In this document: positions 24,058-33,244 of the stretch, in pieces
Position numbering within the stretch: the stretch's first letter is position 1
Layout of the letters: each line of letters opens with the position of its first letter
Assembly: GCA_017449185.1 (NCBI GenBank)
Contig: JAFSJZ010000068.1
Span: forward strand, 21,423-85,422
Reading direction: 5' to 3'
DNA from: Oscillospiraceae bacterium
GTDB taxonomy: Bacteria > Bacillota > Clostridia > Oscillospirales > Oscillospiraceae
DNA length: 64,000 nt
Program-made: the position numbers and the translations under genes
The notes under the pieces: model-generated
Seen by the model: the letters and a program-made list of their open reading frames with translations, nothing else
What the model was told of the DNA's origin: nothing
Databases searched by the model: none

Positions 24058-24828
24058 TTATCCTCCTATATACCGCAGCCCGAAGCCGTTGTTCGTGGTG
24101 ATTTCCCAATCGTCTCCCAGCTGCAGCCGGTCCTCGACCACGATGTTCGACACGTGCAGCATACTGTCCTCGGACGAAAACCAGCCCCTCTTGACGCCGT
24201 TGATCCAGAACTGCCAGCCCGTCGAGGTGTAGAGGCCGAGCGTCTGCCCGGAGGCGAGCCTGTAATAGGTATGGCCGCCGGAGGTCTGCGTTTCCCCGGT
24301 GAAGACAAGGCTCTCGCTGATGGCGATCCCGAGGTGAAGCTCATGCGTGGAGGGATCTTCCATGATGCCTCTGCGGATCTGACCGTTCAGCTCATTTCGG
24401 TACGCCTCTGCGGACGCCGCCGCGCCGTCCGCCGTGTTTTGCGCGGCGGTGATGAGGTCGGAATAGTGGTAGCTCTCGACTGTGCCGCGCGCGGTGGATT
24501 CCACGTCGCTCTCGATGAGTTCGTAATAGCTGCCGAAGTCGGACTGCGCCACGTACAGACTGTTGTAGATTTCGGTTTTGGAGTCCGTGTACGCGGTGAT
24601 CTCGTCCGCCGTCTTGATGATCAGGGCCTTGATCGCCTCCGCCTGCGCACGGATATCCTCGACGGTTTTCTTTTCGGATTTGGACACGGCCTCGTTCGCG
24701 GCTTTGACGATCACTTGTCTGTCCGTCGCGGTGTTCAGATCCTTCGCCATCCTCACCAGATAGTCGCGCAGCGCCGCGAGCTGCTGCTCGGGCGTTCCCT
24801 GCGTCATGGGAGGGAGCTCTCTCGTCAT
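24058..24828 (-). CDS. Phage tail/baseplate-associated structural protein
   Basis: This 256-residue protein has a helical, coiled-coil-prone N-terminal half (KAANEAVSKSEKKTVEDIRAQAEAI and flanking) and a beta-rich C-terminal half with ETQTSGGHTYYRLASGQTLGLYT and WQFWINGVKRGWFSSED. The C-terminal part resembles domains found in Firmicutes phage tail proteins beside fibres. It overlaps the preceding gene by 4 bp and ends 1 bp before the fibre start. The exact role is unknown; a fibre adaptor is likely from position. Confidence 0.6.
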   Translation of the reverse strand: MTRELPPMTQGTPEQQLAALRDYLVRMAKDLNTATDRQVIVKAANEAVSKSEKKTVEDIRAQAEAIKALIIKTADEITAYTDSKTEIYNSLYVAQSDFGSYYELIESDVESTARGTVESYHYSDLITAAQNTADGAAASAEAYRNELNGQIRRGIMEDPSTHELHLGIAISESLVFTGETQTSGGHTYYRLASGQTLGLYTSTGWQFWINGVKRGWFSSEDSMLHVSNIVVEDRLQLGDDWEITTNNGFGLRYIGG

Positions 24829-26600
24829 CGGTAATCACTCCCCACTTCGAGGATCTTGGAGATGGAGTAGATGCGGACATCTCCGCTTCCTGCAAGTTTG
24901 AGCTGCAGATGGTCGCAGCGGTGTGTCCTCACCGGGAACAGGAAGGAATCGATCTGCTCGCTCTCCGCGCTGACCGTCCCCTGCTCGTCCCAGACGCCGG
25001 AGCTGTTGTACATAACGTACACCGTCAGCGTTGCCCCCTGCGCGAGCTTCATGCGGATGTTGTATCTTGTCGCCCTCTTGTTTTCGGGATATTGATAATA
25101 CTGGATGCCGGTCACGGCCTCCCACGCCACGTTCTCCTCGGCCTCCGCGCCGCCCACGGGCAGGCTCCCGAGCAGGGTGCAGAGAGTATTTGAACTGACG
25201 GCAAAAAGCTCCGTATCGACCCTTGCAAACTGCGTTACGCGCAGATCGTCCTCGCGCAGCCAGATCCCCCTGGCGATATCGTAGACGAACAAGTGGGCCG
25301 CGCCCGCCTCGTCCAGCATGGAGAGGTAGTATTTGCTGTTGATCGCACCGGCGGCAGCGTCGTGGTACATCACCGTGCCGAAAGCGCCGGAAACTCCCGT
25401 CGGGAAGCCGCCCTGATACGCGCACACGTCCGACCGGGACTTGTAGTACAGCGTCTCGTTGACAACGACCAGAGACTTGGCGCTGCCCTTCTGCACGCCT
25501 CTGCACACGGTCTCGTCGATCCTGTGCGCGCCCTCGGCGGAGACGGTGACGCGGTGGATCCTGTTCTCCTTGAAGAAGGTCGGGCAGCCGAGATAGTTCA
25601 CGGCTCCCGTCCACTGTCCGTCGGAGCCGACCGAGCCCGTCCACGAGTCGGTGGAGAGGCCCATATACTGCCGCCAGTTCTTGAAGTCTCCGAGCGCGCT
25701 GCAGCAGATCTCATTCACGGTCTCGCCGTTTGAGAGGCCGTAATAGCAGCCCCACAGTCTGTTCTGGCACTCGCAGACATAGTCGAGCGCGGGAACCGTG
25801 CGGTCGATATGCACGGCTGTGTCCGGGTCGGACGGGATCGTATCCAGCAGGCCCGTGACCATGATCCAGTCGGCCTCGCCGGGATCTCCCGTACTTACCG
25901 CACGGCCGCCGACGGCATAGATCACCTTGTCGCCGTTTACATCTACGGTCGAGCCGGAGATCGTCACGCCGTCGTACTCTTTGAAAATGGCCGGAACGGA
26001 GCCGAGCGTGTTGAAGGTTATCTTCACGTACACGGTCTCGATGGATACCCACTCGTCCTGGGATGCCGACCATTGCTTGAGGATATGCGTATCTCCCGAC
26101 GTGTCGATCCAGTATTGACCGTTGGTCGGATTGAGAGGCGCGCTTGACTGCGCTGTCGCGGAGACTGCCGTGCCGTCATAGCGGCACATCTGGTAGCTCG
26201 CGGAGCTCGGCGTATAGTGTGCTTCGAGACTTCCGTAATCGGTCTGGTCCTGCGTGTTGAAATAGACCTTGTCGGGAAAGATCACGATATACGCGCCCAT
26301 GCCGACCATCTGCTTTTCTCCGCTCGACAGCCCGACCACGGGCGTGGGCTCGAAATTGTAGTACAGCGTGCCGTTCTCGCTGACATAAGCCAGCGCGTCC
26401 TTCTCGAGCAGCGAGGTCGCGCTCAGATTTGTGCTGCCTCTCGGCTTGCGGCTGGCCATCAGCGGAGCGTGATCGGAGCTCAGGTTTTTGGTGTCGTACC
26501 ATTCCCCGTCCGGGATCTTGAGCTGATGGTCATACCCCGCGAAGGTGTCGGTGACGAGCTGCTGCGTATACTGTTGGTCTACCGTAGGGAAAACAGGCAT
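24825..26600 (-). CDS. Phage tail structural protein (beta-rich, 591 aa)
   Basis: The start is ATG 26600, directly after AGGAGGTGAGGAG; an upstream in-frame ATG would add 24 out-of-character residues. The protein is beta-rich with repeated short blades (TLYYNFEPTPVV, MGAYIVIFPDKVYFN, WGCYYGLSNGETVNE, TLYYKSRSDVCAYQGG), suggesting a propeller or tail-hub fold. Position between the head-completion genes and the fibre fits a tail nozzle or hub protein of a short-tailed phage. No family was assigned. Confidence 0.6.
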   Translation of the reverse strand: MPVFPTVDQQYTQQLVTDTFAGYDHQLKIPDGEWYDTKNLSSDHAPLMASRKPRGSTNLSATSLLEKDALAYVSENGTLYYNFEPTPVVGLSSGEKQMVGMGAYIVIFPDKVYFNTQDQTDYGSLEAHYTPSSASYQMCRYDGTAVSATAQSSAPLNPTNGQYWIDTSGDTHILKQWSASQDEWVSIETVYVKITFNTLGSVPAIFKEYDGVTISGSTVDVNGDKVIYAVGGRAVSTGDPGEADWIMVTGLLDTIPSDPDTAVHIDRTVPALDYVCECQNRLWGCYYGLSNGETVNEICCSALGDFKNWRQYMGLSTDSWTGSVGSDGQWTGAVNYLGCPTFFKENRIHRVTVSAEGAHRIDETVCRGVQKGSAKSLVVVNETLYYKSRSDVCAYQGGFPTGVSGAFGTVMYHDAAAGAINSKYYLSMLDEAGAAHLFVYDIARGIWLREDDLRVTQFARVDTELFAVSSNTLCTLLGSLPVGGAEAEENVAWEAVTGIQYYQYPENKRATRYNIRMKLAQGATLTVYVMYNSSGVWDEQGTVSAESEQIDSFLFPVRTHRCDHLQLKLAGSGDVRIYSISKILEVGSDYR

Positions 26601-26611
26601 CTCCTCACCTC

Positions 26612-26992
26612 CTAGAATCGAAATCTCGTGCCGCAGAACGGCAGATGCGTCGCGTTGAAGCGGTTCCACCATTGGCTGTAGCAGGCGTTATACAGCGCGA
26701 TCTGCTGATTGTAGCGCGTGATCTCGCCGTTTCCCTGCGCGATCATGGCAATGAGATAGTGGATATACAGATCCTCGCCGTAGGGTACCTGGATCAGCAG
26801 CTCTTCCGTCCCGTCGAAATACGGGGTGAAGGCGTCCGTGTCCGGGTCGTATCCCTCATGGGTCTTGATGACCTCCTCGAAGATCTTCCCGTCGAGATTG
26901 GACAGCCAATGGATCTTCTCCGCCGCTGTGTAGTTATTCGGCTCTTTCAGATCCACGGAGGTGATGATCTGATTTACAGTCATGTTTGCCAT
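26612..26992 (-). CDS. Phage head-completion/connector protein
   Basis: The start is ATG 26992 after AGGAGG, giving 126 residues beginning MANMTVNQIITSVDL. The content, helix-rich with AAEKIHWLSNLDGKIFEEVI and QYNQQIALYNACYSQWWNRF-like features, matches small gp6-type/head-tail adaptor proteins commonly encoded just after the capsid gene in Firmicutes phages. It would sit between portal and tail. Assignment rests mainly on position and size. Confidence 0.6.
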   Translation of the reverse strand: MANMTVNQIITSVDLKEPNNYTAAEKIHWLSNLDGKIFEEVIKTHEGYDPDTDAFTPYFDGTEELLIQVPYGEDLYIHYLIAMIAQGNGEITRYNQQIALYNACYSQWWNRFNATHLPFCGTRFRF

Positions 26993-27030
26993 TTGTGCCT
27001 CCTGAAGAAAGCGGCGGATGGCCCCGCCGT

Positions 27031-27261
27031 TTACTTGCTCTGTTCCTGCAGTCTTGCTCTCGCCTCGTACATCGCTTCCTCCGCGGCCTGGGATCTCTCG
27101 ATCTCGTCGGCCACAAAGTCGGGCACGAGGCTCTTCTTGCCTTTCGGGAGAAGATAGCTCACGCCGTTGACCGCAGCAAAGAGCGTGGACTCTTCGTTTG
27201 AGCCGCCGCGGGGGATAAACACCTCGCGCTTCTCGATACTGACAGGTTTCGTTTTCGCCAT
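27031..27261 (-). CDS. Small phage protein downstream of capsid gene
   Basis: This 76-residue protein follows AAGGAG. It has a conserved-looking core REVFIPRGGSNEESTLFAAVNGVSYLLPKGKKSLVPDFVADE broken by turns, then an Ala/Glu/Arg-rich helix. Proteins of this size and pattern are common between capsid and connector genes in clostridial phages. Function is unknown; a capsid-associated role is plausible. Confidence 0.6.
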   Translation of the reverse strand: MAKTKPVSIEKREVFIPRGGSNEESTLFAAVNGVSYLLPKGKKSLVPDFVADEIERSQAAEEAMYEARARLQEQSK

Positions 27262-27321
27262 GATAAGCTCCTTTCAAAATAAAGCGGGGGCGGGGAGGAA
27301 AAGCCCGCCCCCCGGAGATAG

Positions 27322-28632
27322 TCAGTTTGCCGTGTCGGTGCCGCTGTAGGAGCTGGTGCTCATACAGCGCAGGATACGCTCGGGGTAGAGGATCGTCGCG
27401 CCGTTGGTCTCGAACTTGTAGCCGATGGTGCTGAACTGGTTCAGCGGGCCGCCGATCTCGTCCTTGTCGTGGATGATCATCTCCAGTGCGCCGCCCTCGG
27501 GATCGATGATGCCGAAGCCGTCCTTGCCGAAGAAGTAGGTGGCGTAGGCCGCCACGCCCTCGCCGGCGCCTTCGCCCGGGAAGATGTCGGCGTCGTCGGA
27601 AATGCTGCCGAAGTCGGTGCTTGCGAACGTGATGGTGCTGGACGTGTTGTCCGTGACCTTCGCCGTCTTGCCGTTGATGGAGATGATGCGGCCGATCAGC
27701 GCGTCGTCGGCGACGGTGCCGCCGTCGAACGCGACGGAGGTGATGGCGCCGGAATAGCCGCCGTTCTTGTTGATTTTCAGACTGCGGGAATTCGAGGCGA
27801 GGTCATTGCCCTGCAGAACGGGGGCGAACACGTCCTCGATGAAGCGCACCCCGTGCAGCTCGCCGATCTCGCCGTTGAACAGCTCTTCGGGGGCGGCGTA
27901 CTTGTGCGCCTCGAGCCAGCCGTCGGAGTTGCGGAGGTCTTCCGCGACAGACGGGTGGATGACCGCGACGTACTTGCCGCCGATCTTCGGCACGCGGTTC
28001 TTCTTGAGAATCGTGACCGCACGGTTGACCATCTCGGGCGTGAGATGGGAAACATAGGTCGCGTTCTCGATCAGGCCCTGCTGACCGGTGACAGCCGTGG
28101 CCGTGCCGTTGGCGATGGTGATCTTGTCGCAGTACAGCACGTTGGTGCCGACAGCGAGCGCGTCGCGGATCAGCTTTTCCTGCGTCTCCGCGGCGGAGGC
28201 GCCCATCTCCTCGGTCGCGCCGAGGATCACGTCGTCGTAGGCGCGCAGCTCCAGTTTGTCGGTGATGGCGGTGTAGGTGCCGTACTGGTCGACCGAACCG
28301 GTCAGCTTGGACACGCCGAACTTCTGGCCGGTGGGGATGACGCCTTCGACCAGCTTGGAGGCGGGCTCAAAGGTGTTCCACTTGCGCCACTCGACGGTGC
28401 CGCGGTGGTTTTTCGGCAGCGTCTGGCGCTTGGCGAACTGCGCGTAGATCTGCTCGACGCGCGCGTTCTCAAGCAGCTCGGTGTCGTAGAAATCCTTCAT
28501 CTCGGCCGAGAGGCTGTCCCGGCCGGAGAAGGAACTCGCGGAGCCGTCGTAGGCATTGACGTAGCTGCCTGTCGCGTTGACCAGCGTACCCGCGTCGGCG
28601 AAAAGCTGAAGACTGAAGTGATAATGTTCCAT
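27322..28632 (-). CDS. Major capsid protein, N4-gp56 family, with Prp-type cleavage site
   Basis: The start is ATG 28632 (AAGGAG upstream), 436 residues. The core matches the N4-gp56 capsid family: TLPKNHRGTVEWRKWN, LVEGVIPTGQKFGVSKLTGSVDQYGTY, TNVLYCDKITIANG and VAVIHPSVAEDLR. Residues 6-12 read FSLQLFA, like the N-terminal LNLQFFA of ribosomal protein L27 that is cut by Prp, so removal of about 11 residues during maturation is predicted. The capsid is followed by small head genes and preceded by scaffold. Confidence 0.88.
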   Translation of the reverse strand: MEHYHFSLQLFADAGTLVNATGSYVNAYDGSASSFSGRDSLSAEMKDFYDTELLENARVEQIYAQFAKRQTLPKNHRGTVEWRKWNTFEPASKLVEGVIPTGQKFGVSKLTGSVDQYGTYTAITDKLELRAYDDVILGATEEMGASAAETQEKLIRDALAVGTNVLYCDKITIANGTATAVTGQQGLIENATYVSHLTPEMVNRAVTILKKNRVPKIGGKYVAVIHPSVAEDLRNSDGWLEAHKYAAPEELFNGEIGELHGVRFIEDVFAPVLQGNDLASNSRSLKINKNGGYSGAITSVAFDGGTVADDALIGRIISINGKTAKVTDNTSSTITFASTDFGSISDDADIFPGEGAGEGVAAYATYFFGKDGFGIIDPEGGALEMIIHDKDEIGGPLNQFSTIGYKFETNGATILYPERILRCMSTSSYSGTDTAN

Positions 28633-28700
28633 GTTGTTCTCCTTGTAGAATGGTGATAATGCTTCTCTGCGCGGAAGGTCCTCCGGTCGGGAAATGCGGC

Positions 28701-29477
28701 TCATTCCCCAAAAGGAAGATGCTCGCCCCGCGCACCTGCGGCGTAGATGCGCGCCTTGAGCGCCTCTCTGTCCTGCCGCGATCTGCTGCGGTAGGGCGTC
28801 GCGGCGACGGAGGCGGCCTGCGCGCCGTTCTCCGCGGGTCTCGACGCTCCGGCCCGGACGGACGCAGCCACGGCCTCGCTCGCCCTTCGTGCGACGCTCT
28901 CCGCCTCCTGCTGCCGGAACTCCGGGTGGGTCGCGTAGTAGGCCTGCTCCACGCTGACCGCCGAACCCGGCTGTGTCAGTGCGGCAAAGGCGTCGCTGCG
29001 CAGCTCCGCCATCAGGTCGAAGCCGGGGACCTTTTCCGCCAGTGCCCCGGCCTGCGCCCAGAGCGCGTCAAAGTGCGCGTTCACGCGCTGCCGGTCGGGG
29101 AGAGCACCGGTCCGTTCGGCGCTCCCTGTCGGCGCGCTCCCGGCGCCGAGAGGCCCTCTCGCGTGGTCTGTTCCTGCCGTGGCCGCTCCTTCCGTCCTCC
29201 CCTGCGGCGGGGCGGAGGCGGCGCGCAGCTCCTCCAGCAGCGCGGCAAGGGTCCTTGTGCGCTCCTGTTCCTTTTTCACGCGCGCCTGGACGATGCTCTG
29301 CACCTCGGCGTCGAAGTCCGTTTTGTACTCCGCGCGGACCTCGTCCCATGGTTTTCGGGCGATCTCAGCGCCCGTGCTCTCCCCGGCGTCGGGAGACGTT
29401 ACGCCCGCGGCTGCCTCCTCTCCCGCCGACGCGCTCTCGGCGAAGAGCTGGAGATCGAGCCGTTTTTCTTCTTGCAT
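28701..29477 (-). CDS. Capsid scaffold protein with Prp-type cleavage site
   Basis: This 258-residue, Ala/Glu-rich, helical protein is encoded directly before the capsid gene. Charged coiled-coil stretches (AEVQSIVQARVKKEQERTRT and beyond) and the absence of a hydrophobic core fit a scaffold. The N-terminus reads MQEEKRLDLQLFAES, carrying the same LQLFA site as the capsid protein. In S. aureus phage 80alpha both capsid and scaffold are trimmed at an L27-like site by the host protease Prp. AAGGAGG precedes the start. Confidence 0.75.
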   Translation of the reverse strand: MQEEKRLDLQLFAESASAGEEAAAGVTSPDAGESTGAEIARKPWDEVRAEYKTDFDAEVQSIVQARVKKEQERTRTLAALLEELRAASAPPQGRTEGAATAGTDHARGPLGAGSAPTGSAERTGALPDRQRVNAHFDALWAQAGALAEKVPGFDLMAELRSDAFAALTQPGSAVSVEQAYYATHPEFRQQEAESVARRASEAVAASVRAGASRPAENGAQAASVAATPYRSRSRQDREALKARIYAAGARGEHLPFGE

Positions 29478-29536
29478 CCGGATGCCTCCTTATGGATATT
29501 CTATCGGATCGCCTGTCTGCTTCTCTAACATGCTTT

Positions 29537-31105
29537 TCACGCTTTTTTTGCGCCGCGCTTTTTCTTCGCTCCGCGCAGATCCTTGTTCAGGCCGTCGTCG
29601 CCGCGTGCGTCGGCCGCGCTCCCGCTATCGGTCCGGTCGGCGGGAAGAGACACGCTCTGCGCCTGCGCCTCTGCCGGCGCCTCTGTGGGCGCGAAGCTCG
29701 CGCGCAGCGCCTCGCCCTGCGCCTCGGACAGGCCGGCGGCAGCGAAGTCCGCGCGCGTGGGCGCGTAGCCCATGCTCATCAGGCCGAGCAGGCGATTGTA
29801 ATACGCCTCCTGTCGTGCGCGCTGATCCTTTGCGCGCTCGTAGGAGACCTTGTCTGCGGCCGCGGCGCGCTCATAGGCGAGCTCGTTTTCCCTGATCTGC
29901 CGCGCGTACGCGTCCTGCTGACGGCTGTATGCGGTATTCGCCGCGTCGCGCTCGCGCTCATAGGCGTCGAGACTGCGCTCATAGGCCTCCCGCTCTGCGG
30001 CGTTCTTCCGGGCGTATTCGTCCGCGGCGCGGCGGTAGGCACGCTCGTCGGCCTCGCTCAGTCGCTCGTAGGCCCCCTCCGCGGCGTTTTGCGCGCGGTC
30101 GACGTCGGTGTTGTACTGTTTGAGCTTATCGAGGAAGCGCGCATAGTCGCTCGCTTCGAGCTCCTGCGTCAGGGCGAGCGCCTTCTCGGCGCGCTCGCCC
30201 TCGGCCTTGTACGCATCCAGCGCCATGCCGTAGGTCTGCGGGAGCACGTCGGCGAGCCGCTGCAGATACGCGTCGTATTGCTGCCGGCCAACGCTCTGCG
30301 CGTAAGACGAGCCGTAGCCGCCCGTGAAAGAGGCGGCCTGCCCCATCGTGTCGCGCATGGCCGTCCGGCCCTGCTGCGTGTAGTCCTGCACATACTGCCG
30401 ATACAGCGGGTCGGACGCGCTGTCATATCGAAACGGCGCGCGGCCCGTGATCTGCTGATACAGCTCACGGAGCTGCTCGTCGTACTGCGAGCCGTAGCTG
30501 GGGGCTTGCCCCTTCATCTGCTCGAGCGCGGCCATTGCGTCCCGGTACTGCTGCTGTAGGGCGGGGTCGGGGCCGGGATTGTCAAACTGCACGCTCCGCC
30601 CCTCGTAGTCGAAGCGCGGCGCAGGGCTTTCCCCGAAGGAAAAGTCCGGCAGCGCGGCGTAGGCCGCGGCTGTGTCGGAGCCCTCCGGCAGCTGCGGCAG
30701 CGCCGTGTCGTAGACCGGCGCTCCGCCCGCGGCCGAAGCGGGAGCCGCAGGGCTTACGGCGGCATCTGCGGCTCTTGCGGCGGTGTCCTGCGCTGTCTCC
30801 GGCTCCGGCGATGCGCCCCGCGCCGTGCCGCCGAGGCTCTTTTTCAGCGTGCCGCCGACGGCTTTTTTCTGTCCGGCCGTTTCCGCTGCCGTCCCGGCGG
30901 AGCCGCCGCCGAAGCTGCCCGAGGAGCCGCCGAAGCTGTGTCCGCCCGTCTCATGGGTGCTGCTCCCGCCGGCGCTCTGGCCCCCGGACGCGGAGCTGAC
31001 GGGATAGCCCTGCTCGTTGTAGCCGCCGGCGGGCTGCACGCCCGTCGGCCTGGTCCATTTTTTGCCGCCGCTTCCTTTGGCGGTCTCATTAAAACTCTTT
31101 GCCAT
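29537..31105 (-). CDS. Coiled-coil virion protein, possible ejection protein
   Basis: This 522-residue protein has a Gly/Ser-rich N-terminus (GGHSFGGSSGSFGGGSAG), an acidic linker, a central segment DPLYRQYVQDYTQQGRTAMRD ending in TGGYGSSYAQSVGRQQYDA, and a long helix of Ala/Glu/Arg/Tyr repeats (residues about 290-440, AYERxxDAYxR pattern). The C-terminus is very basic (KKKRGAKKA). Glycine-tyrosine-rich segments plus long helices encoded between portal and scaffold suggest an internal or ejected virion protein. The function is not established. Confidence 0.6.
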   Translation of the reverse strand: MAKSFNETAKGSGGKKWTRPTGVQPAGGYNEQGYPVSSASGGQSAGGSSTHETGGHSFGGSSGSFGGGSAGTAAETAGQKKAVGGTLKKSLGGTARGASPEPETAQDTAARAADAAVSPAAPASAAGGAPVYDTALPQLPEGSDTAAAYAALPDFSFGESPAPRFDYEGRSVQFDNPGPDPALQQQYRDAMAALEQMKGQAPSYGSQYDEQLRELYQQITGRAPFRYDSASDPLYRQYVQDYTQQGRTAMRDTMGQAASFTGGYGSSYAQSVGRQQYDAYLQRLADVLPQTYGMALDAYKAEGERAEKALALTQELEASDYARFLDKLKQYNTDVDRAQNAAEGAYERLSEADERAYRRAADEYARKNAAEREAYERSLDAYERERDAANTAYSRQQDAYARQIRENELAYERAAAADKVSYERAKDQRARQEAYYNRLLGLMSMGYAPTRADFAAAGLSEAQGEALRASFAPTEAPAEAQAQSVSLPADRTDSGSAADARGDDGLNKDLRGAKKKRGAKKA

Positions 31106-31106
31106 G

Positions 31107-31421
31107 TCAATCCTCCCTCTGCGCCCTCACAAAATCCGGGTACTGACCGGAGAGCAGCTCATAGCCGGTGAAGATCGTGTCCATCATTCGCCTGCATAGC
31201 GCGGTGCCGCGCCCCTTGGGTCTGCACGCAACGCGGATCTCGCCCTCGCGCTGCGTGACGGCAGGCAGGTATTTCTCCCGGCTGTCCATCGCCGCGGCAA
31301 TCAGCGTTAAGCCGAGGATCGACGCCGCCGCGCAGACGAGATCCCGGCCTTTCACCGCGCTTCCGGCGTGCCCCTTGACAGACATCACCGTGTCGCGGCG
31401 GTTGTATTTCACGACGATCAT
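31107..31421 (-). CDS. prp: Prp-family cysteine protease, likely prohead/L27-type processing enzyme
   Basis: This 104-residue protein has the Prp (YsxB/DUF464) fold signature. His18 lies in VKGHAG, Cys30 in DLVCAAAS and Asp27 beside it; the His-Cys spacing of 12 equals that of S. aureus Prp (His22/Cys34). Prp normally removes the N-terminal extension of ribosomal protein L27 and is encoded with rplU/rpmA. Here it sits among head genes (portal, coiled-coil protein, scaffold, capsid), where phages usually encode the maturation protease, and two neighbours carry LQLFA sites. It ends 1 bp before the next start. Confidence 0.85.
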   Translation of the reverse strand: MIVVKYNRRDTVMSVKGHAGSAVKGRDLVCAAASILGLTLIAAAMDSREKYLPAVTQREGEIRVACRPKGRGTALCRRMMDTIFTGYELLSGQYPDFVRAQRED

Positions 31422-33244
31422 GCCCCGCCTCCCGGCTGCGGTGCCTCACGCGTGCGTGCGCGCGCCGTCTCTGTCCGCGCCGTCCCCGGGACGGACGTCC
31501 TCAGCGGCGGCGCGGCCGCCGTCCTCGGCGGCAGACTCCGTCCGGTGACGCCGCCGGTGAGGGCGGCGGCCAGCTCCGGCTCGTGCTTCATCGCCAGCGT
31601 CAGCGCCAGCTGCTGGAAGAGGATCATTTTCCCATATGTATCGGCCGTCCGGCGGAGCTTCTGACGCAGTCTGTCCCGGCCGTCAAACTCCATCATGTCC
31701 AGGCACAGCAGCGCCTGCTCGCTTCTCTGCGGGTCGAAGAAGCCCAAGTTGTAGAACTGCAGGGCCAGCTCGTTTTGGCTCATCTTGGTGTATGTTCCGG
31801 CCTTCTGCGGCCGGACCTCGATGTCGAACACGGGCAGGCGCATACCCATCTCCACGCCCGCGAGAGTACCCTGGGGCTGCGGCCGGATGCGTTCATTGGA
31901 GAAGGACAGATAGTCCCGCTGTCCCAGCTCTCCGGTAATGCGGAACTGTCGCGGCAGATCATAGAACTGGCGGATGAGCTCGATGACCAGCCCGACGACC
32001 TCGGCGTAAGCGCGATAGCTCGTGCGGGTGCTGTCCCGGCTGCCCTTGGCGGACGCCTCCTGCAGTGCCGCGATCGCGGAAGCCGCGGTCACGCCCTGCG
32101 AGACCGTCCCGGTCGAGGTCTCCGTATTGCCGGAGGTCTCGCGCAGCTCGCGGATGCGCTCGCGCTGATAGTCGATGTAATTGCCCGACAGCGGCCGAAA
32201 GTCGATGATCTTCAGCGCGTCGTCGCCGAGATTGCCGTCCACGGTCACGAGCGGCCGGTTCAGGTCCAGCAGCTCGGTCTCGTTGATCGAAGCGTCCTGC
32301 CGCCGAAAATAGCGCGGCATGGCCCCGACCATCGTGTTGCGGATAAAGGCCGTGTCCATCAGGTCGATGGCCGTCTGCGGGTTTTCGCACAGATCCACGA
32401 AGCCGTAGCCGCAGGGGCTGCCCTCCACGGGAAAGAGCGCGTCGAACACGAAGGGATACAGCCCGTGCTCATACAGGGGTCTGCCTTCGTCCTCGCTGGA
32501 GTAGAGCACGCACTCGTCCACGTAGCGGACATAGTGCAGCACGCGTCTGCCTCCCTCCCACTTCTTGTAGTAGCAGTCGATCACGGTGCTCTTTCCCTCG
32601 GTCGGTGCCGCGTCGTCGCAGAGGAAGCGCGTGGCCCGGAAGGTCGAGCCCCGCAGTCTGCCCCGGAGCTGCGGATACTGCTGTTCGAGCAGCTCGCTGT
32701 CGAAAAGCCGGGTGTGGAAGAAGTATTTGCTCTCCTGGATATCCTCCACGCCGGGTTCCCAGAAGAGATTGAGCAGGTCGACCTCCATGACGGAGATCTC
32801 GCCCAGACCGCCGAGCTTGCTCGTGTCCCATACGACCTTGTACACGCCCGTGCCGGTCTTGAGTTTCGACCAGAGCGCGGCGGAGTACACCTCCTCAAAG
32901 CGGTTCTGCTCCAGGACCACCGGCACGATGGCCGAGAGCTTTCGCGCCTCTTCCTCGTCTCCCGGCTCTCTCGGCAGGATGTTCGGCTCGGGGTAGGCGT
33001 CCATCGCGTCCGCGTGCTTGGACACGATCACATTGTGCAGCCAGCCGGATTTGGAGCGGAAGCCGCCGTCGCCGAGTTCGGAGTGCTTTTTCTCCTCGGT
33101 CTCGTTGCGCAGCCTCCACCAGTTTTCCGCGGACACGACCCGGCGCTCCAGCCGCGCCTTGCCCGCCTTGTAGCCCTGCAGGATGCGTGTGAGCTCCCGC
33201 AGCTTGTTTTCGTCCATGACCTTCGTCATGACAGGCTCGTCCAT
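31418..33244 (-). CDS. Phage portal protein
   Basis: The start is ATG 33244 after AGGAGGG, giving 608 residues. It overlaps the terminase end by 19 bp. Portal-like features are a helical N-terminus (RELTRILQGYKAGKARLERRV), the wing segment SALWSKLKTGTGVYKVVWDTSK, YGFVDLCENPQTAIDLMDTAFIRNTM, and the crown-region helix TASAIAALQEASAKGSRDSTRTSYRAYAE. The last 60 residues are Pro/Arg/Thr-rich and disordered. It would form the dodecameric DNA gate of the prohead. Confidence 0.85.
   Translation of the reverse strand: MDEPVMTKVMDENKLRELTRILQGYKAGKARLERRVVSAENWWRLRNETEEKKHSELGDGGFRSKSGWLHNVIVSKHADAMDAYPEPNILPREPGDEEEARKLSAIVPVVLEQNRFEEVYSAALWSKLKTGTGVYKVVWDTSKLGGLGEISVMEVDLLNLFWEPGVEDIQESKYFFHTRLFDSELLEQQYPQLRGRLRGSTFRATRFLCDDAAPTEGKSTVIDCYYKKWEGGRRVLHYVRYVDECVLYSSEDEGRPLYEHGLYPFVFDALFPVEGSPCGYGFVDLCENPQTAIDLMDTAFIRNTMVGAMPRYFRRQDASINETELLDLNRPLVTVDGNLGDDALKIIDFRPLSGNYIDYQRERIRELRETSGNTETSTGTVSQGVTAASAIAALQEASAKGSRDSTRTSYRAYAEVVGLVIELIRQFYDLPRQFRITGELGQRDYLSFSNERIRPQPQGTLAGVEMGMRLPVFDIEVRPQKAGTYTKMSQNELALQFYNLGFFDPQRSEQALLCLDMMEFDGRDRLRQKLRRTADTYGKMILFQQLALTLAMKHEPELAAALTGGVTGRSLPPRTAAAPPLRTSVPGTARTETARARTREAPQPGGGA

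Noticed and set aside
28973-30559. A 528-codon plus-strand frame across scaffold and coiled-coil genes
   Set aside because: Low-complexity Arg/Pro/Ser composition and no translation signals; it is a GC-driven shadow of the minus-strand phage genes.
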